A DNA stretch of 64,000 nt from MADRE3 sp963718195 (GCA_963718195.1 CAVQYQ010000001.1:124001-188000); one strand, 5' to 3'. Counted from the stretch's first letter, positions 37,052-46,955 are shown. Translations and numbers: made by a program. The notes: generated by a model from the sequence alone, not told the origin.

Positions 37052-37834
37052 ATGCAACCAGGCACGAAGAAATTACTTTCAGTCGTCATTACCATCACGG
37101 CAACCATCTTCATCGGATCGTATTTCTATTACGACTCAATCAACAAAAGTGAAGATCCCCGTATCCTCCCTGCTAAAGAGCTGTTTCTAAAATATGACAA
37201 AGAACTTGAAAGTGATGAATACGTTCAGGCGCTGAGTATGCTTGACCAGATGCTGGCTATTTACCTTGCAACTCCAGGTTATGAACAGTCTTATGAAATC
37301 GGGGTACTGCTGAACAATAAAGCCACGGTATATCTCGTTGAACTGGAGACAGAGCTTCTCACCAAAGAGGACGTTGCCGAAGAAACGCTGGATACGCCCC
37401 TGACCGTTGCCGCCGATTATACGAATCAGGCAATTGCAATCTATGAGAACTGGATGATGGATATGGGTTCGTTATCCGAAGAGCAGATCAAAGAACGGAT
37501 TTCGCCCTATTTCAAAAAAGATGACCCGGCCTTTGGGGATATGAACGTCAATAGGCTTATGAAAAAACGGGTAAATCTCATTCTTGATGCTCAAATTGAG
37601 ACGCCCCGGCGCCTATCGGTATCACTGACCAATCTCGGTATGATCAACAGGTATCGCGGTAATCTGGAAGAAGCAAAAACAAACTATGAAAAAGCCATTG
37701 AGTTGTGGGACAGAAACTACACAGCCCAGGATAACCTTGCCATTCTTCACAATCAGCCGGTGAAAAAACGATCGATGCTTTCACGACTCTTTCCCCCGGA
37801 AAAAATCGACAAGAAAAAGGATACCCCCAACTAG
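37052..37834 (+). CDS. Membrane-anchored TPR protein
   Basis: 260 residues. One N-terminal TM or signal anchor (KKLLSVVITITATIFIGSYFYY) is followed by a helical soluble part. A TPR-like repeat is at about residues 183-215 (TNLGMINRYRGNLEEAKTNYEKAIELWDRNYTAQDNLAIL), and other helical repeats are around residues 60-90. It ends in a Lys/Pro-rich tail. It probably acts as an extracytoplasmic scaffold. It has no enzymatic motif. It converges on the AAA-Lon gene with only 16 bp between stops. It could form a third part of that locus, but the opposite strand argues for independence. Confidence 0.75.
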   Translation: MQPGTKKLLSVVITITATIFIGSYFYYDSINKSEDPRILPAKELFLKYDKELESDEYVQALSMLDQMLAIYLATPGYEQSYEIGVLLNNKATVYLVELETELLTKEDVAEETLDTPLTVAADYTNQAIAIYENWMMDMGSLSEEQIKERISPYFKKDDPAFGDMNVNRLMKKRVNLILDAQIETPRRLSVSLTNLGMINRYRGNLEEAKTNYEKAIELWDRNYTAQDNLAILHNQPVKKRSMLSRLFPPEKIDKKKDTPN

Positions 37835-37850
37835 CCTGTTGGACGGTGAT

Positions 37851-40800
37851 TCAAAAGCGCTTTTTGATCATAGTGGTAAGCGGATCAAAAGCGCCAAATA
37901 TTTTTTTGACTTTCTTAGCCACCTTTTGATCTTCCTGAAAAATTGTCTCAAGGGAAATCAGGGGATCATGATCCGGGTTGCTTATATAATTCTTTATCGC
38001 CTCGATTTTCCTGACGATCTCTTTTTCCGCCCGCTGTTTCAAGATCGATTTTAAGCGAATAATATTTTCATTTGCAGCTTCATCCTGCTCATTGTATTGA
38101 TATTGCTTGATTTTATATTTGATTCTCTGGTCGATCAGCTCCAGCACCAATTCTTCATAGTCATCACCGAGCCATATGGTCTCCGGTACCAGGTCTCCGA
38201 AGTGAGTAACCCCGAGGATATCCTTGTTCTGGTTCCAGTAACCGAGGAGAAACTCTGTCTCCAGGCTCTTGTAGTTTTGCCGTGGCATGTACATCCGTCG
38301 CAGATACTGCAAGACTTTTTCAGTCTTCTTCACGTGGCCGCCAATGATCACCGAACCACCGACCTCTCCCTTGGTCACGCCCTTGGTCCAGGGAGCGCCG
38401 GTAATTCCAAAATCGTGGTAGATGGGAATATGTAAAATTGCCGACAAGGTGTTCAGGGCAAGCGCATAGCCTGCTGAAGGTCCGCCGACATTATAGGAGG
38501 CTGAGAGCAACTGGTGATGGATCGTCAGTTTGGCAAGGAACTCACCGAGGAGTTTTGCCATGCTGATCGACGGGTTAAGGGCCTGAAAATAGTTTTTTAC
38601 CAGGGTCAGCGCCTCTTGTGCCGACTGCTGAGTCATCTGGACGGCCATTTCCATCTGGGCTGAACTGTCCCCTGAAGCAGAAACCGCCCCGGTAACCAGA
38701 ACTTTATCGGACGAAAGGCTGTAGGTCAAGCTCGTGGCAATTGGCAGCAGCACCCCGTCAACTTCGTTTGCTCCGACCCCGATAACAAAGCCTTTCTGGG
38801 GCTCCTGGCTGAGCTCTGTCTCAAGAAAATCATCGAGCTCAACCTTGCCTTTTTTGGTCGGGCTCTGTGAGGTCTCCTGTCTGGCATGGCGCAAGTGAGA
38901 ATACCCCAGAGGATACCCTCCATCCGAAGTAACTGAAGAAAACAGGTTAATCGCTTCATCGTAACGTGATAAAAATTCGGCAGGCGAATCTTTCAATGAT
39001 TTATGTAATGTTCCCGGGTTACCAAGCGACTCCATGATTCCCGAGAGGGTTTTCAGGTTAAATTTCAGGAAACGCTCCTGCTTCTCAGTTGAAAGTGTTG
39101 AGATCTCTCTGAATTTCTTCAATACCATTAACTCGGTACTTCTTAGGGACAGGGCTTTCTCCACAAACGCTGTAAAATCGGCTGGTGTATTGCATATTCC
39201 TTTTGCTGCATCGATGACTTTAGCCGAGGTCAAACCATCTGCAAGAGGAGTAATGCCAAGTGTAGCATCAATTATATCCGTCATGTCCCGCTTGGCAAGT
39301 TGTCCGGATACCGCCATGACTTTCAGCCGTTTTGAGCGGATCAGTGCGGGGTCAAGAAGATCCAGCCTGTTGGTGGTCAAGACCGTGAATACCTTTGATA
39401 AGGGCTGCTCACCATCAATGATGTTGAGGAACTTATTGGTCAGCCGATCAGACGGTGAACCGCCGCTGCTGCTTCGACGAGGAGCAAGGGCATCCCCCTC
39501 GTCAAAAAACACTGCTGCCGGAGCGATCATTTTGGCTATGTCATAAATTTTAACGAGATTTTCAACCGTTCCGTCTATCGGGTTGGACGGATTGTGCAAA
39601 GCACTGGGGCTGGTGCTTATATCATGGATATTCTTATTCTCACTCAACCACGTTCGAACCAGATAGGTTTTTCCACTTCCCGGGGGACCGTTGAGTACGA
39701 CACCTTTCTCCTCATTTACATTATAGATCAGGCAGTTGTTTGCCATTTCTGAAAAGGTATCCTTAACATCGCCAACATAATCGTCCCACCGGGCTGAGCG
39801 ATCGATTCTGTTAACGACCTTTTTGAACAGGTCTCCAAACGAGTTTCTGGCCACCATCTCAAAGGCGTTTCTTACCAGCAGGGAATCATCGAGATAATCC
39901 GCCCTGAAACTCCCCTTTATACTGACAATATAGCCGATGAGTTTACGTACATAGGCTGGGGTCACCTGCAGGGCCCGTTCAGAAAATATATTGTAGAATT
40001 TGCCAACTGATGTGTTGAGATCGTCTGAATCAATCCACTGAATGTTTTTATAATCAGGGCGATCGTCTCCAGTACTCACCCTGATATTGTTTCTCATCAA
40101 CTCTATCCTGACGATCTCCTTCATATTAGCCTTATTCAGCCAATACTCTGAGACCTCGATAATCAGCCCCTTTTCGACAAATCGACGATATATGGCAGAG
40201 TCAAATACCTCCGGCTGGTCGGAGGTTGCAATCAGTAAACAATCTCTGGTGCCGTTGATTATTTCATCAATGAGGATATTGGAACTGTCCACGAGCGTAC
40301 CCTGCTGACGCTCCACCCCCCCACTCACCCCCCCGCTTTCCTTTCGGGCAAAAGCACTATGTGCCTCCTCGAGATGCCGAATGCAGGTAAATCTGGGATT
40401 CCCAAATGCTCTCCGGAGGTAGTTTCCCGGTTCGCCGGAAAGCGCAGTCTGGAAGTCATTCGGTGTAATGCGGGCAAAATCTACGACCAAACTCTGTTCT
40501 TCAAGATCGTTCATATTTCTGCTGATCCTCTTTCGAAAAAGAAGACTCACCAGCGGTATTTTTGACAATGTTTTATAGAGCCGCAGTTTTTTATTCCGCT
40601 CAATGTCCGATGCCAGTGATGGAGATACTTCGTCAATGCTCTTCCAGAAGGGAACGCCAGACATTAGCTTGGATCGTTTCTGGCTCAGATCGACTTCCGG
40701 TTTAACCTCATTTGCAAAAAACACCTGGTCGATCGCCTCTGATGCGGTTGCCGTCTTACCGCTGCCGCTGGTGCCGACAAACAGAATAATTGGTGCCTGC

Positions 40801-41261
40801 GGTACTTCCGGGTCGGTCGTATATTCCTTTCTGATGTGAGCCCTGTATATCTTTTCAAACAGATCCTTAAGCTGGCCGGGAAGATGGACTCCTGAAAGTT
40901 CCCGGTCCAGAAGTGCCTGCATGTAGGCATGATCCTTGCTGCTCAGCTCCCTTTCCAGAATATGATTCCAGGCTTTTCTCGGGACCGTATGGCCGGATAC
41001 TTCAAACCGTTTCTGCCAGTCTGTCAGGATTTCCGGATCTTTGAGGATTCTCAGGTCACGCTTCCTGGTAGAAATCAGAAACCAGCGAAACAGTTTTGAC
41101 AGCCTCTTGAAGAGCCCACCATGGGGCTTGTACTGGTTGAGGCGCGCACGCATGAACTCCTTGGTTTCAAATGACCATGAAGCGACGAGACTGTCTATCT
41201 CATCAATTCTCTTCTCCGGCAGTCGGACATACTGAATTTTCTTGGTTAAGCGTCTTGGCAT
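37851..41261 (-). CDS. Double-AAA+ Lon-like protease
   Basis: About 1,136 residues. Two AAA+ modules are followed by a Lon-type serine protease domain. Module 1 has Walker A GTSGSGKT (about 163-170) and a Walker B-like CIRHLEEAH (about 293), with ATSDQPE as sensor region. Module 2 has GPPGSGKT (about 525-532), Walker B AVFFDEGDAL (about 583) and sensor TTNRLD with arginine finger region RSKRLK. The C-terminal domain carries the Ser in NVGGPSAGYAL (about 929) and the Lys in IIGGHVKK (about 978), the Lon Ser-Lys dyad. No TM helix or LonN domain. ATG 41261 is preferred over a TTG at 41279. It lies just after an SPFH membrane gene, probably one operon. Probably an ATP-dependent, membrane-associated protease. 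Confidence 0.85.
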   Translation of the reverse strand: MPRRLTKKIQYVRLPEKRIDEIDSLVASWSFETKEFMRARLNQYKPHGGLFKRLSKLFRWFLISTRKRDLRILKDPEILTDWQKRFEVSGHTVPRKAWNHILERELSSKDHAYMQALLDRELSGVHLPGQLKDLFEKIYRAHIRKEYTTDPEVPQAPIILFVGTSGSGKTATASEAIDQVFFANEVKPEVDLSQKRSKLMSGVPFWKSIDEVSPSLASDIERNKKLRLYKTLSKIPLVSLLFRKRISRNMNDLEEQSLVVDFARITPNDFQTALSGEPGNYLRRAFGNPRFTCIRHLEEAHSAFARKESGGVSGGVERQQGTLVDSSNILIDEIINGTRDCLLIATSDQPEVFDSAIYRRFVEKGLIIEVSEYWLNKANMKEIVRIELMRNNIRVSTGDDRPDYKNIQWIDSDDLNTSVGKFYNIFSERALQVTPAYVRKLIGYIVSIKGSFRADYLDDSLLVRNAFEMVARNSFGDLFKKVVNRIDRSARWDDYVGDVKDTFSEMANNCLIYNVNEEKGVVLNGPPGSGKTYLVRTWLSENKNIHDISTSPSALHNPSNPIDGTVENLVKIYDIAKMIAPAAVFFDEGDALAPRRSSSGGSPSDRLTNKFLNIIDGEQPLSKVFTVLTTNRLDLLDPALIRSKRLKVMAVSGQLAKRDMTDIIDATLGITPLADGLTSAKVIDAAKGICNTPADFTAFVEKALSLRSTELMVLKKFREISTLSTEKQERFLKFNLKTLSGIMESLGNPGTLHKSLKDSPAEFLSRYDEAINLFSSVTSDGGYPLGYSHLRHARQETSQSPTKKGKVELDDFLETELSQEPQKGFVIGVGANEVDGVLLPIATSLTYSLSSDKVLVTGAVSASGDSSAQMEMAVQMTQQSAQEALTLVKNYFQALNPSISMAKLLGEFLAKLTIHHQLLSASYNVGGPSAGYALALNTLSAILHIPIYHDFGITGAPWTKGVTKGEVGGSVIIGGHVKKTEKVLQYLRRMYMPRQNYKSLETEFLLGYWNQNKDILGVTHFGDLVPETIWLGDDYEELVLELIDQRIKYKIKQYQYNEQDEAANENIIRLKSILKQRAEKEIVRKIEAIKNYISNPDHDPLISLETIFQEDQKVAKKVKKIFGAFDPLTTMIKKRF

Positions 41262-41275
41262 TAAATGGCCCCGGC

Positions 41276-42199
41276 TCAATTATTCTTGGGAGCGAGCGGC
41301 AGCGTAACAGCAGGTACTTTTTCGGTATTCTGGATTACGACGGTGTTCTGCCCGGTCTGGTTTTTCTCATATGCTGATGCCCATTTTTGCTGGACAAGAA
41401 ACTGGAGCAGTGAGGTATCGGTTGAACCATCAGCTCTGCCAACCTCCTGCTGCAGCGAACGAATTCCTTCCAGGTACGCTGCATAGAGTTTTTTGATTCT
41501 GCTTGCTTCCTGGTCCGCTGCATAGTTCTCAGCCTCGGCAATCAACTCTCTGCGCTTCTTCTCTTCAGAGGCCTCCACCAGTTTGTCACCAAAACGGGTC
41601 TCTCTCAGCACAAAGCTGACAATCTCGATACCGTATTTTTCCTCAAGCGTTGGTCCGCCCTCATTAATCGGCTGTGCTTTTATCGCCTTGAAAATTGTCT
41701 CTTTTACCTGTTGACGATCACTGATCAATGTATCGACCGGTTCCGCCTGCAGTAGATCCTTGACGATTCCGTCATAATCTCCCTGCAGCAATGCCATCGG
41801 GTTCAGATTTTCAATCGCCCAGATTCTCAGATCCCTGATGCGGTAGGTGAGCAGGGCCGAGGTCCACAAGGCGACATTTCCCCTTGATATAATTCTCATC
41901 GGCTCGGCAGTGCCGCCCAGGTACATGGTCTGGTTCATCAATGTAACTTCCTGTTCTATCTTGGTGAAAAACGGTAGCCTGGCATGCCAGCCAACATCAG
42001 TTACCGCTTGCCGTTTTCCTCCCAGTTTTTCAAGGACCACAGCATAATTCATCTTCACCTTAAATATCGTTTTTGTAGCATAAATCCCTGCAATTATGCT
42101 GTAGGTAAGGATAACAACCACTGAGATTAGAAGAATAATCCGTCCCAAGCGGAACACAAACGCTCGCTGGAATAACCTGGGTATTTGAGTGTCTGCCAT
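41276..42199 (-). CDS. SPFH/prohibitin-type membrane protein (HflK/C-like)
   Basis: 307 residues. One TM helix (residues ~18-40, LGRIILLISVVVILTYSIIAGIY) is followed by a prohibitin-like SPFH domain (VVLEKLGGKRQAVTDVGWHARLPFFTKI, RGNVALWTSALLTYRIRD, YGIEIVSFVLRETRFGDKLV). A long Glu/Ala/Arg coiled-coil (EASEEKKRRELIAEAENYAADQEASRIKKL) and a C-terminal tail follow. The layout resembles HflK/HflC, which cage and regulate the AAA protease FtsH. Here the gene precedes the double-AAA Lon-like protease, with the stop 15 bp before its ATG. An analogous SPFH-protease complex is inferred. Confidence 0.87.
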   Translation of the reverse strand: MADTQIPRLFQRAFVFRLGRIILLISVVVILTYSIIAGIYATKTIFKVKMNYAVVLEKLGGKRQAVTDVGWHARLPFFTKIEQEVTLMNQTMYLGGTAEPMRIISRGNVALWTSALLTYRIRDLRIWAIENLNPMALLQGDYDGIVKDLLQAEPVDTLISDRQQVKETIFKAIKAQPINEGGPTLEEKYGIEIVSFVLRETRFGDKLVEASEEKKRRELIAEAENYAADQEASRIKKLYAAYLEGIRSLQQEVGRADGSTDTSLLQFLVQQKWASAYEKNQTGQNTVVIQNTEKVPAVTLPLAPKNN

Positions 42200-42475
42200 A
42201 ATGACTCCTGCAACACATAGTATAAATGGTTCTGCTCCCCCCTCTCACAACTCGTTCACCCGAAGCGAACAGGCAAGGGAAAACTGTACAATAAAAATGG
42301 CACTCCATTACCCTTAAGATATATAGCCGATCTTCTCCCTGTCAATTACAAGGAGTTCGTTTTGTCGCTTGACGCTGCAAATTAACCCTTGAAGGTCAGG
42401 CGTCAGACAATTTCCCACGACAATTGAAGGGGAAGATATCTGTATGGAAGGAGGATTACAAGAAGGGAGCTACGC

Positions 42476-42835
42476 TCAGATCTGCTCTTCAGGGCTTGAA
42501 TAGCGCTTTAATATATCTTTCAGACCAGCCAAAGTTTCAGCCGAGTTATCAACAAATTCTATTCCTGCGCCATGGGTGTCGACCCGAGAAACCTTGCCGC
42601 ATACGGTAATTCTGTCAACGTCCAACCCATCTCCAAACGAGATATCTACCTGACATTTTTCGCCCAGGGGCAACCCTTGGTCAACCGGGAAGTAACACCC
42701 CCCAAGACTCAGATTATCAATCATGCCGGAATGATAGACATCGATTCTTACCAACAGCAGGGAGGTCTGCAATTTAAGCTCAACTCGGGTGCAACCCCTT
42801 CTTTCTTTAGCCATTCGGGAACGAGAAGTATTCAC
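42476..42835 (-). CDS. PilZ domain protein (c-di-GMP binding)
   Basis: About 112-119 residues forming a single PilZ domain. The RxxxR-type loop is ERRGCTRVELKLQ near the N-terminus and the DNLSLGG motif (D/NxSxxG) is about 25 residues later. FGDGLDVDRITVCGKVSRVDTHGAGIEFVD completes the barrel. Such stand-alone PilZ proteins bind c-di-GMP and act on partners. The start is uncertain: GTG 42835 or ATG 42814, neither with a clear ribosome site. It directly follows the hybrid kinase gene (17 bp). It shares a second messenger with the GEMM riboswitch at 13.9 kb. Confidence 0.85.
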   Translation of the reverse strand: MNTSRSRMAKERRGCTRVELKLQTSLLLVRIDVYHSGMIDNLSLGGCYFPVDQGLPLGEKCQVDISFGDGLDVDRITVCGKVSRVDTHGAGIEFVDNSAETLAGLKDILKRYSSPEEQI

Positions 42836-42852
42836 TTTGAAAAAATATTTTT

Positions 42853-44793
42853 TTATTTTGAGAGTATCTGCTTGATGGCACTGCCCATCTGCGGCAGGGT
42901 CACTGGCTTTTCAAGGAAGTGGGCGACACCGAGGCTCATTATTTTCTGGGTTTCTACGTTTTTGGAATAACCACTGACGACAATAGCTTTCTGGTGAGGA
43001 TAACGCTTCAATATCTGCTCGTAGGTTTCACGACCATTGAGCCCGTTGCCCATGATCATATCAAGAATAACCAGGTCCACTTTTTGAGATTGCAGAAAAC
43101 TCAAGCCGTCCTCGCCGCTGACAACTGAAAATACCTTATAACCAAGATTGGTCAAGAGCTTGGCTATCAATTCATTCTGCTCCTCCTCATCGTCAATGAG
43201 TAAAATTGATTCACCATTTCCCTGGAGAGATCGGGCAGTACCGACATCCTGCTGGGTATAGACTTCATCTCTTGTTCCCGGTAGGTATATCTCAAACCTG
43301 ACCCCCGGATTATTGTCCTTCATTTCCACCCAGCCGCCATGCTCCTGAACTGTATTCCAGACAATTGACAACCCGAGGCCGGTACCGCTTTTCCCCATGG
43401 TTTTCGTGGAGTAGAAAGGATCGAAGATATGGTCCTTGTCTTTATCATCAACACCGGGACCATTATCTGAAACAGCCAATTTAATATAGTCACCGGCAGA
43501 TAACACCGTCTGTTGCCCTGCAGCAATCGGTTTGCGCAGGACACAATTCTTTGTGGATATCTTTATCACCCCATCATTTCGTAAGGCATCGAGTGCATTA
43601 CCGATGAGATTCAGCAGGATCTTATGAATATGCTGTGGAGAGCAGTAGCTGTTAAACAGATCGTTCTGAAGTTGCGTCTGAATAACCACCCCCGGGTGCT
43701 CAGCCTGGCGCTGGGAGTGCTCCAGTGAGCTGAGATGACTGAGGATGATATCGTTTATGTTCTCCACCGATGTTTTCGGCAACCGGCCACGAGCAATTGA
43801 GACCAGGTCGGAGACCACTGCTGCCGCCCGCTTACCGGCCTCCTGGATTTTTCTAATTGAAGGGTAGTATCTGTCGGACTCGCTCATCTGTGACAGGAGC
43901 AGGTCGGGATAGCTAACAACACCGGTAAGAATATTGTTGAGATCATGGGCAACGGAACCTGCCATAAGGCCAAGAGCCCTGAGCTTCTGGGCTTTTGCCA
44001 GCTTCAACTGCAGCATCAACTTCTCTTCCTCGGCCTTGACTCGCTCAGAAATGTCCCGCATTGCGCAGACGCGCACCGTGCGTTGCAGATATTGAATAAA
44101 CTGCGATTTAACCTCTATCGGTACTCTCGAGCCATCCCGCTTAAGGCCAGTTATTTCAAAATTGCCGATCTTCCCGCTTTTGATACGTTTCAGGACTTTA
44201 GGTAATGATTCCGGAGCAACGATTTTGTTAAAAATCAGCCCCTCGGACAGCTCTGACGTGGAGAAACCAAAAAGTGTCAGAAACTGTCTGTTCGCTTCAA
44301 TAAACCGGCCCTCGTCGTGAATGACAATACCTTCCCAGGAGGCTTCCGCAAGCGTCTGGAAACGGTTGTGACTGATCTCGAGTCTGCGGGTCAGCTCATT
44401 GTGCTCAAGTGCTTTATCAATGGTCTTGATGAGTAATTCATGGTTGATCGGTTTACTCAGAAAATCATAGGCACCGTTCTGCATCGCTTTTACCGCAGTC
44501 TCCACGGTTCCCAAACCGGTCAGCATGACTGCGGTGGTGTTTTTTACCGATTTTTGAATATACTCGGCGATCTCACAGCCGGACATATCGGGGAGTGAAA
44601 CATCAAGCAGTGCCAGATCAAAATCGTTTTCTTCCAGCAGTGTTAGCGCTTCAGTGCCGGTAAGCGCCTTGGTACAGGTGTAATTATAGTGTTGGAGTAT
44701 GGCATCGAGGCTATTAATAAAGCGCTCTTCGTCATCAACCAATAGGATATTCGGTACGCTGTTCATCTTTACGCGTATTGGCTCAATGTTCAC
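42853..44793 (-). CDS. Hybrid histidine kinase, REC-PAS-HisKA-HATPase-REC
   Basis: 646 residues and fully soluble. The N-terminal receiver (ILLVDDEERF, phospho-acceptor in FDLALLDVSLPD, KPINHELL) is followed by a PAS domain (HNRFQTLAEASWEGIVIHDEGRFIEANRQFLTLFG). HisKA has LMAGSVAHDLNNILTGVVSYPDL, a His-box with the HDLNN sequence. HATPase boxes follow (LLNLIGNALDALRNDG, VSDNGPGVDD, GTGLGLSIVWNTV). The C-terminal receiver has VDLVILDMIMGNGLNGRE. It begins within the stop of the upstream HDOD kinase gene (GTGA), so the two are translationally coupled. An in-frame ATG at 44766 is an alternative start. Probably a phosphorelay hub. Confidence 0.9.
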   Translation of the reverse strand: MNIEPIRVKMNSVPNILLVDDEERFINSLDAILQHYNYTCTKALTGTEALTLLEENDFDLALLDVSLPDMSGCEIAEYIQKSVKNTTAVMLTGLGTVETAVKAMQNGAYDFLSKPINHELLIKTIDKALEHNELTRRLEISHNRFQTLAEASWEGIVIHDEGRFIEANRQFLTLFGFSTSELSEGLIFNKIVAPESLPKVLKRIKSGKIGNFEITGLKRDGSRVPIEVKSQFIQYLQRTVRVCAMRDISERVKAEEEKLMLQLKLAKAQKLRALGLMAGSVAHDLNNILTGVVSYPDLLLSQMSESDRYYPSIRKIQEAGKRAAAVVSDLVSIARGRLPKTSVENINDIILSHLSSLEHSQRQAEHPGVVIQTQLQNDLFNSYCSPQHIHKILLNLIGNALDALRNDGVIKISTKNCVLRKPIAAGQQTVLSAGDYIKLAVSDNGPGVDDKDKDHIFDPFYSTKTMGKSGTGLGLSIVWNTVQEHGGWVEMKDNNPGVRFEIYLPGTRDEVYTQQDVGTARSLQGNGESILLIDDEEEQNELIAKLLTNLGYKVFSVVSGEDGLSFLQSQKVDLVILDMIMGNGLNGRETYEQILKRYPHQKAIVVSGYSKNVETQKIMSLGVAHFLEKPVTLPQMGSAIKQILSK

Positions 44794-46955
44794 CCTGTTG
44801 AGACAGGAAAGTAGATAGTAAACCGCGTGCCCTCTTCACGCTTGCTCTGGCAAGATATCACACCGCCGAGTTCACGCACTGTTTTATCAATAATAGACAA
44901 ACCAAGACCGGAGTGACCATTATTTTTCGTCGTCATAAACGGTTTAAATAAATTTTGCTTTATGATATCCGGTAACCCCGGCCCTGTGTCTTCGACAACG
45001 ATTTCGATACCATCGGCAGGTGGTGTTCCGGCTTTATATTGGTCTTTGGCTACTCGCCCAGTGGTAACGGTGACATCGCCCCCGTCAGTCATTGCTTCAG
45101 CCGCATTTTTCAGCAAATTAATAATCACCTGTTTAAGTGCATCGCGTGAGGCCATGATCTTGGGCAGGTTATTATCGGGTCGAAATGTGAGGGAAATACT
45201 GGCCGGCTTAAACAGGGATGGTCTAATCAAATGAACCAGGTCCCCAACAACCGTGTTAACGTCTGTTTTCTCCAGTTTGGTGAATGCTGACTGCGAAAAC
45301 ATATCCATCTGGTTAACCATTGATGAAATACGGCTTATCTCCTCTCCGATAATTCCAAGCTCTCCCTGGATTTCATCATCCTTTGAGAATTTCAGGCTCA
45401 TCGTGGTAAGATAGTTCGTTATTATGCCAAGCGGGTTGTTAATCTCATGGGCGACTTTTCGAGCGGTCATCGACACGGCAGCCATCCTTTCAGTTTCGAT
45501 TTCTTCAGCCTTCTTTGTCTTCATCCGCTCAAGAAAGAGACTGAGACCGACCTGCTGTGAAACAACTCTCATGAGCTTCAAATCACTTCTTGAAAGCACC
45601 TGCATCGATTCCGGCAGCCCCATCAGGGCAACACCGGTAGCTTTCTTGTCGGCAACCAACGGCATGAGCAGCAGGGTTTTACAGCCAAATGCCTTCAGGA
45701 CCTGGGCATCTGCCATATTCTGCGGAGGATTTGCGGTGGTAAGATAGGTAACCCCTGATTCTCTATACGATTCAACAATTGCACTGGTACTTTTCTGTAC
45801 GGAGAGCGTCAGTCCCTGACTCAAATGCTGCAAACTGCTGCCGCCTGAGGTCTGTCCCTGTAGAAAGCCCCCACTCTTATCCGGTAAGAAGAGGACGATT
45901 TTCTCAATATCAAAAAGAATATTGGTGGCGTGTTCAAATGCGGAAATGACCTCCTCAACATCATCCGCCTGGACCAGGCCCTCGAGAAATCCCGACAGCA
46001 GTGAAATACTTCTGACACGACTCGTCAGACTGGCCTGAATCTGCTCGTCATGTTCCTGGTCGTCTGTCCCAGCCTCCTCCTGGCCTTGATCCGCATCACT
46101 TCCCGGTATAATAACTTTTATATCCAGATCATCAGCAACCTGCAGGACCTCTTCAGTCGCCCCTTCGACGATGTAATCAATATCATTGCCATCCAGCCCG
46201 AATAATTGCTCCCCGGTTTCAGCGACCTGCCCGGCCCCATAATTGTCCTCACCGAGCAGGCTCGCCAGGTGGATGATTTTAACCAGTGGAAACGCTTCGC
46301 ATACCTGTTCAAGCGGTTCATGATGATATTTAATGGCGTCGGCCATCAGTGAGTCAAGATTCCAGTTGCCGACCAACCATGCCCCCACTTCGCAATGGGT
46401 TACACCGATCAACTGCTTTTCCGCCCAGAGCACATTCTGTATATCTTCTGTTTTCAGCAGAATAGACTCATGCTCTGTCGGATAGGTGGAAACCAGGATC
46501 AACCGCCCGATATCGTGCAGCAACCCGGAAAGATAAGCCTCATCACGACTTTCGTAGCCAGTTTTCTGGGCGATTCGCTGGGCGAGCGTCGCGGTTAAAA
46601 GCGAGTGATACCAGAAGGCACTGATATTAAACCGTTTAATACCTTTGAATTTCCTCCGATCAAAGACCTGGTGGATCGAAGTCGTGATAGCGATATTTTT
46701 GATGCTATTGGCACCAAGATAGACCACAGCCTGCTCAACACCTTTGAATTTCTTCTGCAGACCATAATATGCTGAATTCACCAACTGCAAAACCTTCAGA
46801 CTGAGAACCGGGTCCTTACTGATGATAGAGGCTATCTCTGATATGGGGGTATTCTCGTTATCGCATGCTTCAAGTAGTTTAAGAAGAATTTCTGGAAGTG
46901 TCGGCAGATTGCCGGATTTCTGGATTTCAGAGTAAACTTTTTCCTTGCTGATCAT
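44790..46955 (-). CDS. HDOD-GAF histidine kinase
   Basis: About 721 residues. An HDOD domain spans residues ~1-260 (SGNLPTLPEILLKLLEACDNENTPISEIASIISKDPVLSLKVLQLVNSAYYG ... YLSGLLHDIGRLILV). A GAF domain follows (about 330-480, ATNILFDIEKIVLFLPDKSGG), then HisKA with SMTARKVAHEINNPLGIITNYL and HATPase (IINLLKNAAEAMTDGG, VEDTGPGLPD, SGLGLSIIDKTV). Its catalytic His lies in the HEINN box. HDOD modules are regulatory, without HD hydrolase activity. ATG 46955 is preferred over a TTG 33 bp upstream. It is coupled with the downstream hybrid kinase by a 4-bp overlap. Confidence 0.9.
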   Translation of the reverse strand: MISKEKVYSEIQKSGNLPTLPEILLKLLEACDNENTPISEIASIISKDPVLSLKVLQLVNSAYYGLQKKFKGVEQAVVYLGANSIKNIAITTSIHQVFDRRKFKGIKRFNISAFWYHSLLTATLAQRIAQKTGYESRDEAYLSGLLHDIGRLILVSTYPTEHESILLKTEDIQNVLWAEKQLIGVTHCEVGAWLVGNWNLDSLMADAIKYHHEPLEQVCEAFPLVKIIHLASLLGEDNYGAGQVAETGEQLFGLDGNDIDYIVEGATEEVLQVADDLDIKVIIPGSDADQGQEEAGTDDQEHDEQIQASLTSRVRSISLLSGFLEGLVQADDVEEVISAFEHATNILFDIEKIVLFLPDKSGGFLQGQTSGGSSLQHLSQGLTLSVQKSTSAIVESYRESGVTYLTTANPPQNMADAQVLKAFGCKTLLLMPLVADKKATGVALMGLPESMQVLSRSDLKLMRVVSQQVGLSLFLERMKTKKAEEIETERMAAVSMTARKVAHEINNPLGIITNYLTTMSLKFSKDDEIQGELGIIGEEISRISSMVNQMDMFSQSAFTKLEKTDVNTVVGDLVHLIRPSLFKPASISLTFRPDNNLPKIMASRDALKQVIINLLKNAAEAMTDGGDVTVTTGRVAKDQYKAGTPPADGIEIVVEDTGPGLPDIIKQNLFKPFMTTKNNGHSGLGLSIIDKTVRELGGVISCQSKREEGTRFTIYFPVSTG

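Noticed and set aside
37857..37894. Inverted repeat GCGCTTTTTGATC/GATCAAAAGCGC as terminator between the TPR and Lon genes.
   Set aside because: It lies within the Lon C-terminal codons and has no T-run after the stem on either strand. It may be fortuitous.
43945..44205. Open frames antisense to the large kinase, permease and dehydrogenase genes.
   Set aside because: Shadows of well-supported genes on the other strand, without start signals or conserved motifs.
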